DNA of 64,000 nucleotides from Cedecea neteri (GCF_000757825.1 NZ_CP009451.1:1984001-2048000), one strand, 5' to 3'. Positions 17,731-26,445 are shown, counted from the first letter of the stretch. Program-made: numbers and translations. Notes: generated by a model from the sequence alone, not told the origin.

Positions 17731-17757
17731 TGCAACCGGTTACTGCAACCGGTTTCA
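17731..17757 (-). promoter_or_regulatory. Tandem LacI/GalR-type operators upstream of PTS IIB
   Basis: Two overlapping sites centred on ACCGGT lie 13 bases apart: TGCAACCGGTTACT (17731-17744) and TGCAACCGGTTTCA (17744-17757). The second differs in one base from TGAAACCGGTTTCA, the AscG operator of E. coli. They lie 67-93 bases upstream of the IIB start. The regulator is not encoded nearby. Confidence 0.65.
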
Positions 17758-17874
17758 TTGATTGTGAAGGAGATCCAGAAATTTCTGACAAGGCGGGTAT
17801 GAGATAAGTATAAGCGGTTTACAGAAAGCACAAGCTTATGCGAAATTATTTGCCACCTGGATCAGGAGAAAATC

Positions 17875-18333
17875 ATGAGTTTGCAGTCCGTGCGGCAATT
17901 CTTCGCCGATCATGCCCCAGATATAGATATCATCGAGCTAAACCAAAGCACCGCCACCGTCGCGCTTGCCGCTGCGGCCCACAATGTTGCCCCCGGGCAA
18001 ATAGCCAAAACGCTCTCATTAAAAGTCAAAAACGACATTATTCTGATCGTCGCGAAAGGCGATGCTCGTCTTGATAATAAGAAACTTAAAGAAGCTTTTG
18101 GCGCTAAAGCGCGCATGCTCAGCAGCGATGAAGTAGTGAACTGGACCGGGCATCCGGTCGGCGGCGTTTGCCCGTTTGGGCTAGAAAACCCGCTGGCGGT
18201 ATTCTGCGACATTTCGCTGCGCCAGTACGATGAAGTATTGCCCGCCGCAGGCGCTATCCACAGCGCCGTCCGCATCTCCCCTGAACGTATGGCCGAATTA
18301 ACTCAGGCTAAATGGGTGGACGTCTGCCTGTAA
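17875..18333 (+). CDS. YbaK/EbsC-family aminoacyl-tRNA deacylase-like protein
   Basis: A 152-residue single-domain protein of the YbaK / ProRS-editing fold, which hydrolyses mischarged aminoacyl-tRNAs. Signatures are PGQIAKTLSLKVKND with the conserved Lys near residue 45, the GHPVGGVCPFGLEN loop (GGxxPFG) near 95, and the C-terminal SAVRISPERMAELT. It is distinct from E. coli YbaK and YeaK; which tRNA it clears is unknown. The ATG follows a GGAGAAAATC ribosome site. It stands alone between the PTS genes and yjjP. Confidence 0.85.
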   Translation: MSLQSVRQFFADHAPDIDIIELNQSTATVALAAAAHNVAPGQIAKTLSLKVKNDIILIVAKGDARLDNKKLKEAFGAKARMLSSDEVVNWTGHPVGGVCPFGLENPLAVFCDISLRQYDEVLPAAGAIHSAVRISPERMAELTQAKWVDVCL

Positions 18334-18442
18334 TTGCGGCTTAAGTGACTCAAAGCTTGATCTGACGCGACTAATGAAGCGATGCGCTCATGTTAAATGA
18401 ATAAACGTTAAGCGCATTTCATTCTCTTTCGTCAGGATAAGT

Positions 18443-19219
18443 ATGCAGCCAGATGTTGTTCCCCAACGGGACGTCACTCGTTTATGTATTCAGTGTGCAC
18501 TCTTTTTGCTGCAGCACGGGGCAGAAAGCGCGCTGGTAGAAGAGCTTTCAACCCGCCTCGGCAAAGCGCTGGGCATGGACAGCGTGGAAAGCTCAATCTC
18601 CGCTAACGCCATTGTGCTCAGCACCATCAAAGACAACCAATGCCTGACGACCACGCGTAAAAATGTCGATCGCGGGATCAATATGCATGTTGTGACCGAA
18701 GTGCAGCACATCGTGATCCTCGCCGAACACAAACTGCTCGATGCAGGGGACGTTCATAAGCGCTTCGAACACATCAAACCGCTGCGCTACCCGCGCTGGA
18801 TGGTGATGCTGATGGTCGGTCTTTCCTGCGGCTGCTTCTGCAAACTGAATAACGGCGGCTGGGACGGCGCGCTGGTCACCTTTATTGCCAGCTCGCTGGC
18901 GATGTATGTACGCCAGCTGCTCACGCATCGCCAGCTTCACCCACAGATAAACTTCTGCATCACCGCGTTTGTCGCCACCAGCGTCTCCGGGCTGCTGATC
19001 GCCAAGGGCCCGTTTGCCGCCACCTCCAACATTGCGATGGCCGCAAGCGTACTGCTGCTGGTTCCCGGCTTCCCGCTGATTAACGCCGTAGCCGATATGT
19101 TCAAAGGCCACGTCAACACCGGCCTGGCCCGCTGGGCGATGGCCAGCCTGCTCACGCTTGCCACCTGCATCGGCGTGGTGATGGCGATGTCGGTATGGGG
19201 GCTGCGAGGATGGGCATAA
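18443..19219 (+). CDS. yjjP: Succinate exporter subunit YjjP
   Basis: Larger partner of the YjjP-YjjB inner-membrane exporter (ThrE superfamily), linked to succinate efflux under anaerobic or microaerobic conditions in E. coli. It has 258 residues (256 in E. coli). An N-terminal soluble domain ([33 protein letters not shown]) is followed by about five membrane helices from residue 115. Its end overlaps the yjjB start by ten bases. Confidence 0.94.
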   Translation: MQPDVVPQRDVTRLCIQCALFLLQHGAESALVEELSTRLGKALGMDSVESSISANAIVLSTIKDNQCLTTTRKNVDRGINMHVVTEVQHIVILAEHKLLDAGDVHKRFEHIKPLRYPRWMVMLMVGLSCGCFCKLNNGGWDGALVTFIASSLAMYVRQLLTHRQLHPQINFCITAFVATSVSGLLIAKGPFAATSNIAMAASVLLLVPGFPLINAVADMFKGHVNTGLARWAMASLLTLATCIGVVMAMSVWGLRGWA

Positions 19220-19683
19220 TCGAATTTATTCTGGCTTTGCTTCAGGATATGGCGCTGTCCGCCGTGCCGGCGGCAGGTTTTGCGCTGGTGTTTAACGTAC
19301 CCCAGCGCGCCCTGCCCTACTGCGCCCTGCTCGGCGGCATCGGCCACGGTTCGCGTATGGCGATGATGAGCGCAGGCCTGAACATCGAATGGAGCACTTT
19401 TCTGGCTTCGATTCTGGTCGGCATCATTGGTATTCAGTGGTCACGCTGGTATCTTGCTCATCCAAAAGTTTTCACCGTTGCGGCCGTTATTCCCATGTTC
19501 CCAGGGATCTACGCCTACACCGCCATGATCTCGGCGGTAAAATTGACACACTTCGGCTACAGCGATCCGCTGATGATCCAGCTGGTGACTAATTTTCTGA
19601 AGGCTTCGTTTATCGTAGGCGCGCTGTCGATTGGCCTCTCGCTGCCGGGGCTTTGGCTGTATCGCAAAAAACCTCGGGTCTGA
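19210..19683 (+). CDS. yjjB: Succinate exporter subunit YjjB
   Basis: Smaller membrane partner of YjjP. It has 157 residues, the same as E. coli, with about four helices. [21 protein letters not shown] (near residue 30) and [20 protein letters not shown] (near 88) are conserved. I chose ATG 19210 (MGIIEF) because it matches E. coli; an ATG five codons upstream is also in frame. The overlap with yjjP implies coupled translation. Confidence 0.94.
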   Translation: MGIIEFILALLQDMALSAVPAAGFALVFNVPQRALPYCALLGGIGHGSRMAMMSAGLNIEWSTFLASILVGIIGIQWSRWYLAHPKVFTVAAVIPMFPGIYAYTAMISAVKLTHFGYSDPLMIQLVTNFLKASFIVGALSIGLSLPGLWLYRKKPRV

Positions 19684-19721
19684 TGATGAGCGGGCAGAGA
19701 AGCCGCCGCAAAATAAAACTT

Positions 19722-19734
19722 GCTATTTAATAGC
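19722..19734 (+). promoter_or_regulatory. Putative OhrR operator upstream of ohrR
   Basis: The palindrome GCTATT-T-AATAGC lies 21 bases before the ohrR start. The same inverted GCTAT/ATAGC repeat occurs upstream of ohr. Confidence 0.65.
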
Positions 19735-19755
19735 GCACTATTTATATTGAGAACC

Positions 19756-20202
19756 ATGAAGAAGACATCGACCGAAACGAACGCCCTGCTGCTGGACAAC
19801 CAGCTTTGCTTCGCGCTCTACTCCGCCAACCTGGCGGTGAACAAGCTCTACCGCCAGCTGCTCGCGCCGCTGCAGCTTACCTATCCGCAATATCTGGTGA
19901 TGCTGGTGCTGTGGGAGCAGGACGATGTCACGGTGTCGCAAATTGGCGAGCGTCTGTTTTTAGACTCGGCCACCCTGACTCCGCTGCTGAAACGCCTGGA
20001 AAACGCGGGGCTGCTGTTACGTCAGCGTTCACGCGAAGATGAGCGCCAGGTAGCCGTGACGCTGACCCAGGATGGGAAAGCGCTGCAGGAAAAAGCGCTG
20101 GGTATTCCAGATTCCGTCCGCTGTGCTTCGGCCTGCAGCGTGGACAGCATGCTGGCGCTCAAAACACAGCTGGAAACCTTGCGCAGTAATTTAAATACGT
20201 AA
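19756..20202 (+). CDS. ohrR: Organic-peroxide sensor OhrR (MarR family)
   Basis: Repressor released when organic hydroperoxides oxidise a conserved N-terminal cysteine. It has 148 residues from the ATG at 19756 ([13 protein letters not shown]), preferred over a start 12 codons upstream because that one would overlap the operator. The sensing Cys is in [10 protein letters not shown] (about residue 18). The winged helix covers [24 protein letters not shown] with the wing at [12 protein letters not shown]-terminal cysteines (VRCASACSV) could resolve the disulfide. It sits directly upstream of ohr, its usual target. Confidence 0.92.
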   Translation: MKKTSTETNALLLDNQLCFALYSANLAVNKLYRQLLAPLQLTYPQYLVMLVLWEQDDVTVSQIGERLFLDSATLTPLLKRLENAGLLLRQRSREDERQVAVTLTQDGKALQEKALGIPDSVRCASACSVDSMLALKTQLETLRSNLNT

Positions 20203-20207
20203 TAATT

Positions 20208-20232
20208 AACCGTCGATATTGTCGGCGGTTTT
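20208..20232 (+). terminator. ohrR terminator
   Basis: AACCGTCGA-TATT-GTCGGCGGTT is an imperfect stem followed by TTT, six bases after the ohrR stop. Confidence 0.65.
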
Positions 20233-20252
20233 TAAAACACCATATAAATCGC

Positions 20253-20269
20253 ACGCTATTTTATAGCGT
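20253..20269 (+). promoter_or_regulatory. Putative OhrR operator upstream of ohr
   Basis: ACGCTAT-TTT-ATAGCGT is a perfect 7-bp palindrome, 28 bases before the ohr start. It shares GCTATT and ATAGC with the site before ohrR, which suggests autoregulation plus control of ohr. Confidence 0.7.
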
Positions 20270-20297
20270 AAATGCAATGTAAGATGAGGAACCTGCC

Positions 20298-20726
20298 ATG
20301 TCTTTAGAAAAAGTCGTTTATACCGCAAAAGCCAAAGCTACCGGTGGCCGTGAAGGCCGCGCAACCTCTTCCGACGGCGTGCTGGACGTCAAGCTGGGCC
20401 TGCCAAAAGAGATGGGCGGCGCGGGTGGCGAAGTCACTAACCCTGAGCAGCTATTCGCCGCAGGCTATTCTGCCTGCTTCCTGGGCGCGATGAAGTTCGT
20501 CTCCGGCCGTGACAAAATCTCCATGCCGTCTGAAGCTTTCATTGAAGGTGAAGTCGGCATCGGGCCACTGCCGACCGGTTTCGGCATCGAAGCTAAGCTG
20601 AACATCCACCTGCCTGGTATGGACGCTGCCGAAGCGAAAAAACTGGTCGACGCAGCACACATCGTTTGCCCTTACTCCAACGCGACCCGCGGCAACATCG
20701 ACGTGACCCTGAACATCATCAACTGA
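20298..20726 (+). CDS. ohr: Organic hydroperoxide resistance protein Ohr
   Basis: Thiol peroxidase that reduces fatty-acid and other organic hydroperoxides. It has 142 residues. The peroxidatic Cys is in GYSACFLGAMKF (near residue 60) and the resolving Cys in AHIVCPYSNATRGN (near 124), with the catalytic Arg in the GGREGRATSSDG segment near 20. It forms a unit with ohrR upstream. Confidence 0.96.
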   Translation: MSLEKVVYTAKAKATGGREGRATSSDGVLDVKLGLPKEMGGAGGEVTNPEQLFAAGYSACFLGAMKFVSGRDKISMPSEAFIEGEVGIGPLPTGFGIEAKLNIHLPGMDAAEAKKLVDAAHIVCPYSNATRGNIDVTLNIIN

Positions 20727-20743
20727 TGTGAACTGATGTAACG

Positions 20744-20765
20744 AGCCGGGGAAACCCGGCTTTTT
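20744..20765 (+). terminator. ohr terminator
   Basis: AGCCGGG-GAAA-CCCGGCT stem followed by TTTTC. Confidence 0.85.
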
Positions 20766-20876
20766 CACCTGAATCCCCGGTTTAAGACAACTCTCAATCC
20801 CCCTGCTTGCGGCCAAAGCGCTATACTCTCGCCTGAAATCTCCTGCACTGCAGGCAAACAAAGCGAGTATCACAAG

Positions 20877-21386
20877 ATGAAAGCAAGGAATAAAACTCTC
20901 TGCGCCATGGCTCTGGCAGCGGCCTTTTTCACCGGCGAGGCAACTGCTGCAAGCTGGCAGGATCAGCTTTCCAGTGCCGCAAGCGAGCTGAGCAAAAGCA
21001 ACGGCACGACCGCCAGCAACGGCGCTCAAAGTGGCGGTCTTTCTCTCTCTTCATTGACCAGCCTGCTTAACGGCAACAGCAAGTCACTTAGCTCAAGCAC
21101 GATGACCAATGCGGCCGGCGTAATGGAATACTGCGCGAAGAATAAACTGGCTTCCGTCACCAATACCGACAATATCAAAAACCAGCTGATGACTAAGCTG
21201 GGGCTGGAAAGCAGCACCAAGCCTGCCGACAAGCAGGACTACAACCAGGGTCTGATGGGCCTGCTGAATACGGCCAACGGCCAGAAGCTGGATCTGAACA
21301 GCATCGGCAACTCGCCGCTAGCCGAAAAAGTGAAAACTAAAGCCTGCGACCTGGTACTCAAACAGGGCATGAATTACCTGTCGTAA
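20877..21386 (+). CDS. yjjA: Secreted protein YjjA (DUF2501)
   Basis: A 169-residue exported protein of unknown function (164 residues in E. coli). The signal peptide is cleaved after ATAA, before SWQDQLSSAASEL. A Ser/Asn/Gly-rich linker follows (residues 38-75), then a conserved C-terminal domain with two cysteines (MEYCAKNKLASV and KTKACDLVLKQG) that probably form a disulfide. In E. coli the gene lies beside dnaC-dnaT near yjjB; here it follows ohr, so the local order differs. Confidence 0.92.
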   Translation: MKARNKTLCAMALAAAFFTGEATAASWQDQLSSAASELSKSNGTTASNGAQSGGLSLSSLTSLLNGNSKSLSSSTMTNAAGVMEYCAKNKLASVTNTDNIKNQLMTKLGLESSTKPADKQDYNQGLMGLLNTANGQKLDLNSIGNSPLAEKVKTKACDLVLKQGMNYLS

Positions 21387-21397
21387 CGGCAGCAAAG

Positions 21398-21424
21398 AAA
21401 CGGCCTCTCGAAGAGGCCGTTTTT
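21398..21424. terminator. Bidirectional terminator, yjjA / cdh
   Basis: AAACGGCCTCT-CGA-AGAGGCCGTTT is a perfect 11-bp stem with A and T tracts on both sides, between convergent genes. Confidence 0.9.
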
Positions 21425-21426
21425 AT

Positions 21427-22167
21427 TTAGTTTGCCAGCGAGCAGCTGTAGTCCAGCATCTCTTCCGCCGAACCCTGATTCCCGCCCAGCAGCTGGCGAG
21501 GATTGGCTAACAGCACCACATCCCCTTTCGCTGTCACCACGCGCGCCAGGCCAAAGTTCTCCATTTCGTCATCCTGCGCCTTCACATACTCCGCCAGCAC
21601 GGTAAACGGATTAGCATCTGCAGGGACTTTTATTGCCAGATATTTATGCCCGAGGATCTCCGCGCCAAACGGCTGCCACTGGGTACCCACTTTATCGGCA
21701 AGCTGGTTAATGGACTGGTACACCTCAGGACGCAGGCAGGAGAGATGAATATGTAGCTGGTTCTGGGAGCGCCCGTAGCGGGAATTGATTGCCAGCACTA
21801 AATCGTCATCTCGCACCGCTTTTGTGGTTTCATCCAGCAGGAAATGGCGGTTATCCCACGCGTCCTGGAAATAGTTTGGCGCGCCGTTTTCGAGAATTTT
21901 CGGGCTTTCAATGCCGGTAATTTTGTCCGTCGGCATCAGCAGAGTATGCAGCGGGCCTTTCGCATCTTTGAACACCAGGTAGCGCTGCGCCAGGTCGACC
22001 TTCAGGCAAGGCGCCGGTGAGTTATTCTGCTGCTGGTTAGGAATGCACTGCTGGCTGATGATATTCCAGAGAGCATCACTGTGGCGATGCAGCAGCCACA
22101 GGCGGATTGCGACGGCGGCCAGCAGCAAAATCAGCAGCACAACCACCACGCGCAGGATCTTTTTCAT
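21427..22167 (-). CDS. cdh: CDP-diacylglycerol pyrophosphatase Cdh
   Basis: Membrane-bound hydrolase that splits CDP-diacylglycerol into CMP and phosphatidate. It has 246 residues (about 251 in E. coli). An N-terminal uncleaved anchor (residues 5-24, IRLWLLHRHSD after it) is followed by a HIT-like catalytic domain; the histidine motif is QNQLHIHLSCLRPE near residue 137. It starts 20 bases after the LysR-type regulator gene, so the two may share a transcript. Confidence 0.93.
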   Translation of the reverse strand: MKKILRVVVVLLILLLAAVAIRLWLLHRHSDALWNIISQQCIPNQQQNNSPAPCLKVDLAQRYLVFKDAKGPLHTLLMPTDKITGIESPKILENGAPNYFQDAWDNRHFLLDETTKAVRDDDLVLAINSRYGRSQNQLHIHLSCLRPEVYQSINQLADKVGTQWQPFGAEILGHKYLAIKVPADANPFTVLAEYVKAQDDEMENFGLARVVTAKGDVVLLANPRQLLGGNQGSAEEMLDYSCSLAN

Positions 22168-22187
22168 GTCAGGTTTTCCTTGTGAAA

Positions 22188-23114
22188 TCAGGGTGCTTTT
22201 CGTTGTTGTAATACGCGAACAATAAGCTGGAAGCAGGCTTCAATTTGCGGCGCAAACGGTTCGGTGCTTCGCATCAGCGCCACGGTGCGGCTGAGCGAAG
22301 GCTGCTGCAAATGAATCACTTTCAGCTCGGGGTCTTGCAAAAAGGTGGTGTAAAGCTGCGGCAAAATCGCCACCGCCAGCTGCGAGCGCACCAGCCCGTA
22401 AAGCGTTTCAATAAAATCGACCTGATAGCGTGCATTTAGCGTCAGCCGCTGGCTTTCGGCCATTGCCGCCACCAGCCGGCTGATATTGCCTTTTGAAAAT
22501 ACGGCGATGTCCCGCTTCACCAGGCTCCGCCACGGCGCATGGCTGGATTCTGCCAGAGGATCGTGACAGTTGACTACCGCCACAAAGGGATCCTCCTGCA
22601 GCGGATGGATTTCCAGCGTTTTAGGCACCGAACTGTCCAGCGCGCCCAGGCCAAAGTCCAGCTGACCGCTTTCCAGTTGGGCTATCAGCGCATCGTTGGT
22701 GCGATCGTGAAACTCTACGCGCAGGCGAGGAAAAGCTTCGGCGATCAATTGGGGAATATCGGGGAACAGCAGGCTACCTACCGACGGTACCAGGCCTATG
22801 CGAAGCGTGCCGTCGCCTCCGTCCTGCACAATACGCTGCATATCGTCAAAGGAGCGCTGCGCAACGTTGAGCACGCGTTCGGCATGAGGCAGCAGCGCCG
22901 CGCCTAAGTCCGTTAACGTCACTGCGGCCGCGGTACGATTTACCAGCTTGCCGCCCAGTACGGACTCAATCTGCCGTAGCGCGCTGCTCAGCGCGGGTTG
23001 ACTGATCGCCAGCCGGCTGGCGGTATCGGTGAAATGACGAAGTTTCGCCAGCGTCACAAAATACTGGATCTGTTTTAACGAGAGTGCGGGAAGGCGCTGC
23101 CAGGGTTCAGCCAT
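22188..23114 (-). CDS. LysR-type regulator divergent from adenine deaminase
   Basis: A 308-residue LysR-family transcription factor. The winged helix-turn-helix covers LKQIQYFVTLAKLRHFTDTASRLAISQPALSSALRQIE (residues 13-50), and the effector domain begins at GTLRIGLVPSVGSLLFPDIP near 102. It is divergently transcribed from the adenine deaminase-permease pair across 135 bases holding two T-N11-A palindromes, so it is likely to control them. The inducer is unknown; a purine base is a reasonable guess. Confidence 0.88.
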   Translation of the reverse strand: MAEPWQRLPALSLKQIQYFVTLAKLRHFTDTASRLAISQPALSSALRQIESVLGGKLVNRTAAAVTLTDLGAALLPHAERVLNVAQRSFDDMQRIVQDGGDGTLRIGLVPSVGSLLFPDIPQLIAEAFPRLRVEFHDRTNDALIAQLESGQLDFGLGALDSSVPKTLEIHPLQEDPFVAVVNCHDPLAESSHAPWRSLVKRDIAVFSKGNISRLVAAMAESQRLTLNARYQVDFIETLYGLVRSQLAVAILPQLYTTFLQDPELKVIHLQQPSLSRTVALMRSTEPFAPQIEACFQLIVRVLQQRKAP

Positions 23115-23136
23115 TGGGGTATCAGGGTTGCCAGGT

Positions 23137-23168
23137 AAACGTTTGCCACAGGATAAACGTTTCTTATC
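23137..23168 (+). promoter_or_regulatory. Twin AAACGTTT-centred operator sites
   Basis: GGTAAACGTTTGCC (23134-23147) and GATAAACGTTTCTTATC (23152-23168) are two palindromes 18 bases apart in the regulator-deaminase gap. Each fits the LysR T-N11-A pattern. Both also carry the AAACGTTT core of a PurR box, though the flanks match PurR only partly. Confidence 0.6.
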
Positions 23169-23249
23169 GGCTGATAAATTAAATCATCTGGGCAAAGCGT
23201 ATTCCCCTGCCTAGAGTAGCCGCCAGAGCCTCTTTTTTGGAACCCTGCC

Positions 23250-25037
23250 ATGACCTCTGCTGATTTACGACGCCGGGCGGTAAAAGCCGCCCTCGGTGAA
23301 GCGCCTTTCGACCTGCTGCTCATTAATGGCAGAGTCGTTGATATGGCAACCGGAGAAACACGTGAAGCCGATGTCGGTATAGTTGGCACGCTTATCGCCA
23401 GCGTACATCCTCGCGGCAGCCGCGAAGATGCCGCCCAGACCCACGATCTTGCCGGCAATTACCTCAGCCCAGGGCTGATGGATACCCACGTTCACGTTGA
23501 AAGTTCCCACCTGCCGCCCGCCCGCTATGCCGAAATCGTCGTTGCCCAGGGCACCACAACTATTTTTTGGGATCCGCACGAGCTGGCGAACGTGCTCGGC
23601 ATTGAGGGCGTACGCTACGCCGTTGACGCCAGCCGCAACCTGCCGCTGCGCGTGATCTGCGCGGCGCCGTCCAGCGTGCCTTCAACGCCGGGGCTGGAGA
23701 TGTCCGGCGCAGATTTTGCCGGGAAAGAGATGGAAACCCTGCTCTCCTGGCCTGAAGTGGCAGGCGTAGCCGAAGTGATGGATATGCACGGCGTGCTCAA
23801 CGGCAGCGAGAGAATGCTGGAAATTCTTAACGCTGGCCTGGAGAGCGGCAAGCTGATTGAAGGGCATGCGCGGGGCCTCAGCGGCGCTGGACTGCAGGCC
23901 TACCTGGCGGCTGGCGTAACGTCCGACCATGAACTGACCTCCGCGGCAGATGCGCTGGAAAAACTGCGCGCCGGGCTGACTTTGGAAATTCGTGGTTCAC
24001 ACCCGTATCTGCTGCCGGAGATCGTCGCCGCGCTGAACGGCCTGCCGCATCTTTCCTCACAGGTCACCGTCTGCACCGATGACGTGCCGCCGGACATGCT
24101 GCTGGCAAAAGGCGGTATCGTGGCGCTGCTTAACCTGCTGATTGAGCACGGCATGAAGGCCACGGATGCTTTGCGCCTGGCCACGCTTAACGCCTCGCTG
24201 CGTCTGCAGCGTCCGGATCTCGGCCTGATTGCCGCAGGGCGCACCGCCGATCTGGTGGTGTTTGATTCACTGGAAAAACTGAGCGCCAAAACCGTTTACG
24301 TTGCCGGGAAGCTTGTAGCCGAACAGGGGAAAATGCTGGAGCCCGTCGCGGCGCCGTCTATCGTTCCTCCGCGAGATACCGTTCAGCTGCAGCCGCTAAA
24401 CCCAAACGATTTTGTACTCAAAGTGCCGGTCAACAATGGCCGCGCACGCCTGCGCCACATCAAGGGCGCTCGCTTCACCCAATGGAGCGAAGTCGAGGTA
24501 GAAGTCCGGCACGGTGAAGTCCAGCTGCCAGAAGGTTTCAGCCTGATTTGGGTTCAGCATCGTCACGGCCGCCACGAGGCAAAACCTCAGCTGGCGCTGC
24601 TCGAAGGCTGGGGAGAACTTCGCGGGGCCATTGCCACAACCTATTCGCACGACTCGCACAATCTGGTGGTGCTGGGCAGAGATCCGCACGATATGGCGCT
24701 GGCCGCCAACGAGCTTATCGCCTGCGGGGGCGGGATGGCGCTGAGCCAAAACGGGCAGATGCTGGCGAAGGTAGAAATGCCGATTGCCGGAATGCTCTCC
24801 GATCTTCCCACCGCCGAGCTGGCGCAGCAGTTTGCTCAATTACGCGAATTGAGCAATAAAGTCGCCGACTGGGAGCCGCCGTACCGCGTGTTCAAGGCTA
24901 TCGAAGGCACCTGCCTCGCCTGTAACGCCGGGCCACATTTGACCGATCTGGGCCTGACGGATGGCAGCACTCGCCAGATTGTCGACCCGCTTATTGAATG
25001 CCACGAACATCCGGCAGACGCACACACAACACATTAA
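23250..25037 (+). CDS. ade: Adenine deaminase
   Basis: Metal-dependent amidohydrolase converting adenine to hypoxanthine and ammonia. It has 595 residues. Metal-site motifs appear in order: MDTHVHVESSHL (near residue 78), FWDPHELANVLG (near 108), KLIEGHARGLSGAGLQAY (near 207), the SDHE segment and CTDDVPP near 275. The C-terminal domain contains TYSHDSHNLVVLGRD near 470, typical of adenine deaminases. It is clearly diverged from the E. coli Ade/YicP sequence as I recall it, so it may be a second subfamily. A purine permease follows 16 bases later. Confidence 0.92.
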   Translation: MTSADLRRRAVKAALGEAPFDLLLINGRVVDMATGETREADVGIVGTLIASVHPRGSREDAAQTHDLAGNYLSPGLMDTHVHVESSHLPPARYAEIVVAQGTTTIFWDPHELANVLGIEGVRYAVDASRNLPLRVICAAPSSVPSTPGLEMSGADFAGKEMETLLSWPEVAGVAEVMDMHGVLNGSERMLEILNAGLESGKLIEGHARGLSGAGLQAYLAAGVTSDHELTSAADALEKLRAGLTLEIRGSHPYLLPEIVAALNGLPHLSSQVTVCTDDVPPDMLLAKGGIVALLNLLIEHGMKATDALRLATLNASLRLQRPDLGLIAAGRTADLVVFDSLEKLSAKTVYVAGKLVAEQGKMLEPVAAPSIVPPRDTVQLQPLNPNDFVLKVPVNNGRARLRHIKGARFTQWSEVEVEVRHGEVQLPEGFSLIWVQHRHGRHEAKPQLALLEGWGELRGAIATTYSHDSHNLVVLGRDPHDMALAANELIACGGGMALSQNGQMLAKVEMPIAGMLSDLPTAELAQQFAQLRELSNKVADWEPPYRVFKAIEGTCLACNAGPHLTDLGLTDGSTRQIVDPLIECHEHPADAHTTH

Positions 25038-25053
25038 TCCGGAGAGCCAAATA

Positions 25054-26397
25054 ATGGCCGAAAATTCAGTGTCTCAGGCCGCCAGTGAAAGCTGGCTGGA
25101 GCGGCGATTCCAGCTCCGCAGCCGCCAAAGCAAAGTGAAAACCGAATGCCTCGCGGGCGTGACCGGCTTTCTCGCTGCAGCTTATCTTTTAGTGGTTATC
25201 CCCGGCCTGCTTGCCGTAGGCGGCATGGATAAAGGCGCGGCAACTACCGGGACGATCATCGCCTTCGTCATCGGCACCCTGCTGATGGCGTTTTACGGCA
25301 ACCTGCCGTTTATTGTCGGGCCAGGTATCGGCGGCTCGGTGCTGGTGGGCGTTACGCTCGCCGGGAGCGAGCATATTGGCTGGCAGATTGGCCTCGGCAT
25401 CGCCTGCTGGTCAGGCATTCTGTTCTTTGCGCTTACCCGCCTCGGCCTGCGCGAGGTCGTTACGCGCTCGGTGCCGCAGTCGATAAAGCTCGGGCTTACG
25501 GCCTCCATCGGGCTGTTCGTCGCGGTGCTGGGCTTCCGTAACGCTGGCCTGGTGCTGGCAAACGCGAAAACCAACGCTCTGGCGCTCGGCGACTTTACCT
25601 CTGCTGGCGCGATGGTTGCGCTGTGCGGCCTGTTCCTGGCGATTGCCCTTCAGGCTCGCCGCATACCGGGCGCCATTTTGTGGGCTATCCTGTTTGCCAC
25701 GCTGGTCGGCATTCCGCTGGGCGTCACCCATCTGCCGCAAAGCTTTATCGCTATGCCGCACTCGCTGGCACCGGTCTTGGGCCACGTTGATATGCTCGGC
25801 GCGCTGAACATCGCCTTCCTGCCGTTCCTGTTTGTGTTCTTTGCTTCAGAGTTTTTCTCCACCATGGGCACCACGCTGGCGGTGGGCGGCGAAGCCGGGC
25901 TGCTGGACGAACATGGCAACATGCAGCACATCAACCGTCCGTTTATGGTGGACTCCATTGCCGCAGCGCTGGGCCCGTGGGTCGGTATTCCGGCCGCCAC
26001 CGCGCTGATTGAGTCTTCGGCGGCGGCAGAAGCTGGCGGTAAAACCGGCCTGACCGCGCTGGCGGCGGCGGTGATGTTCCTGCTGATGCTGCTGTTTACG
26101 CCGATTGCACTGATGATCCCTAAAGAAGCGACTGCACCCGCGCTGATCCTTATCGGCCTGAACATGTTCAGCGGCCTGCGCAAAGTGGATCTGGGGAACT
26201 TTACCGACGGCCTGCCGGTACTGATGATGGTGATGATCACGCTTATCGCCAACAGCTTCGGTACCGGGATCGCCGGTGGCCTGCTGTTCTACATCATCAT
26301 TAAAGTGATTGCCGGTAAGTGGCGTGAAATTCCGGTGGGGCTGTACCTGCTGGCGATTCCGCTGGTCTATTACTTCGCCACGTTAGTGAAGCACTAG
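25054..26397 (+). CDS. Purine base permease (NCS2/AzgA type)
   Basis: Proton-coupled importer of adenine, guanine or hypoxanthine in the inner membrane. It has 447 residues and about 12 to 14 helices. Signatures are the N-terminal KVKTECLAGVTGFLAAAYLLVV, PFIVGPGIGGSVLVGVTLAG near residue 87, FFASEFFSTMGTTLAVGGEAGLLDE near 263, and ALIESSAAAEAGGKTGLTA near 317. ATG 25054 is chosen because it follows CCGGAGAGCC; upstream in-frame codons lie within the ade gene. E. coli has the same pairing in ade-adeQ (yicP-yicO). Adenine uptake coupled to deamination is the likely role. Confidence 0.9.
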   Translation: MAENSVSQAASESWLERRFQLRSRQSKVKTECLAGVTGFLAAAYLLVVIPGLLAVGGMDKGAATTGTIIAFVIGTLLMAFYGNLPFIVGPGIGGSVLVGVTLAGSEHIGWQIGLGIACWSGILFFALTRLGLREVVTRSVPQSIKLGLTASIGLFVAVLGFRNAGLVLANAKTNALALGDFTSAGAMVALCGLFLAIALQARRIPGAILWAILFATLVGIPLGVTHLPQSFIAMPHSLAPVLGHVDMLGALNIAFLPFLFVFFASEFFSTMGTTLAVGGEAGLLDEHGNMQHINRPFMVDSIAAALGPWVGIPAATALIESSAAAEAGGKTGLTALAAAVMFLLMLLFTPIALMIPKEATAPALILIGLNMFSGLRKVDLGNFTDGLPVLMMVMITLIANSFGTGIAGGLLFYIIIKVIAGKWREIPVGLYLLAIPLVYYFATLVKH

Positions 26398-26401
26398 AAA
26401 C

Positions 26402-26429
26402 AAAAATGCCCTCTTACGAGGGCATTTTT
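26402..26429. terminator. Bidirectional terminator, permease / hldE
   Basis: AAAAATGCCCTC-TTAC-GAGGGCATTTTT, a perfect 12-bp stem between convergent genes. Confidence 0.93.
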
Positions 26430-26445
26430 CTCCAGGCGGCTGGAT

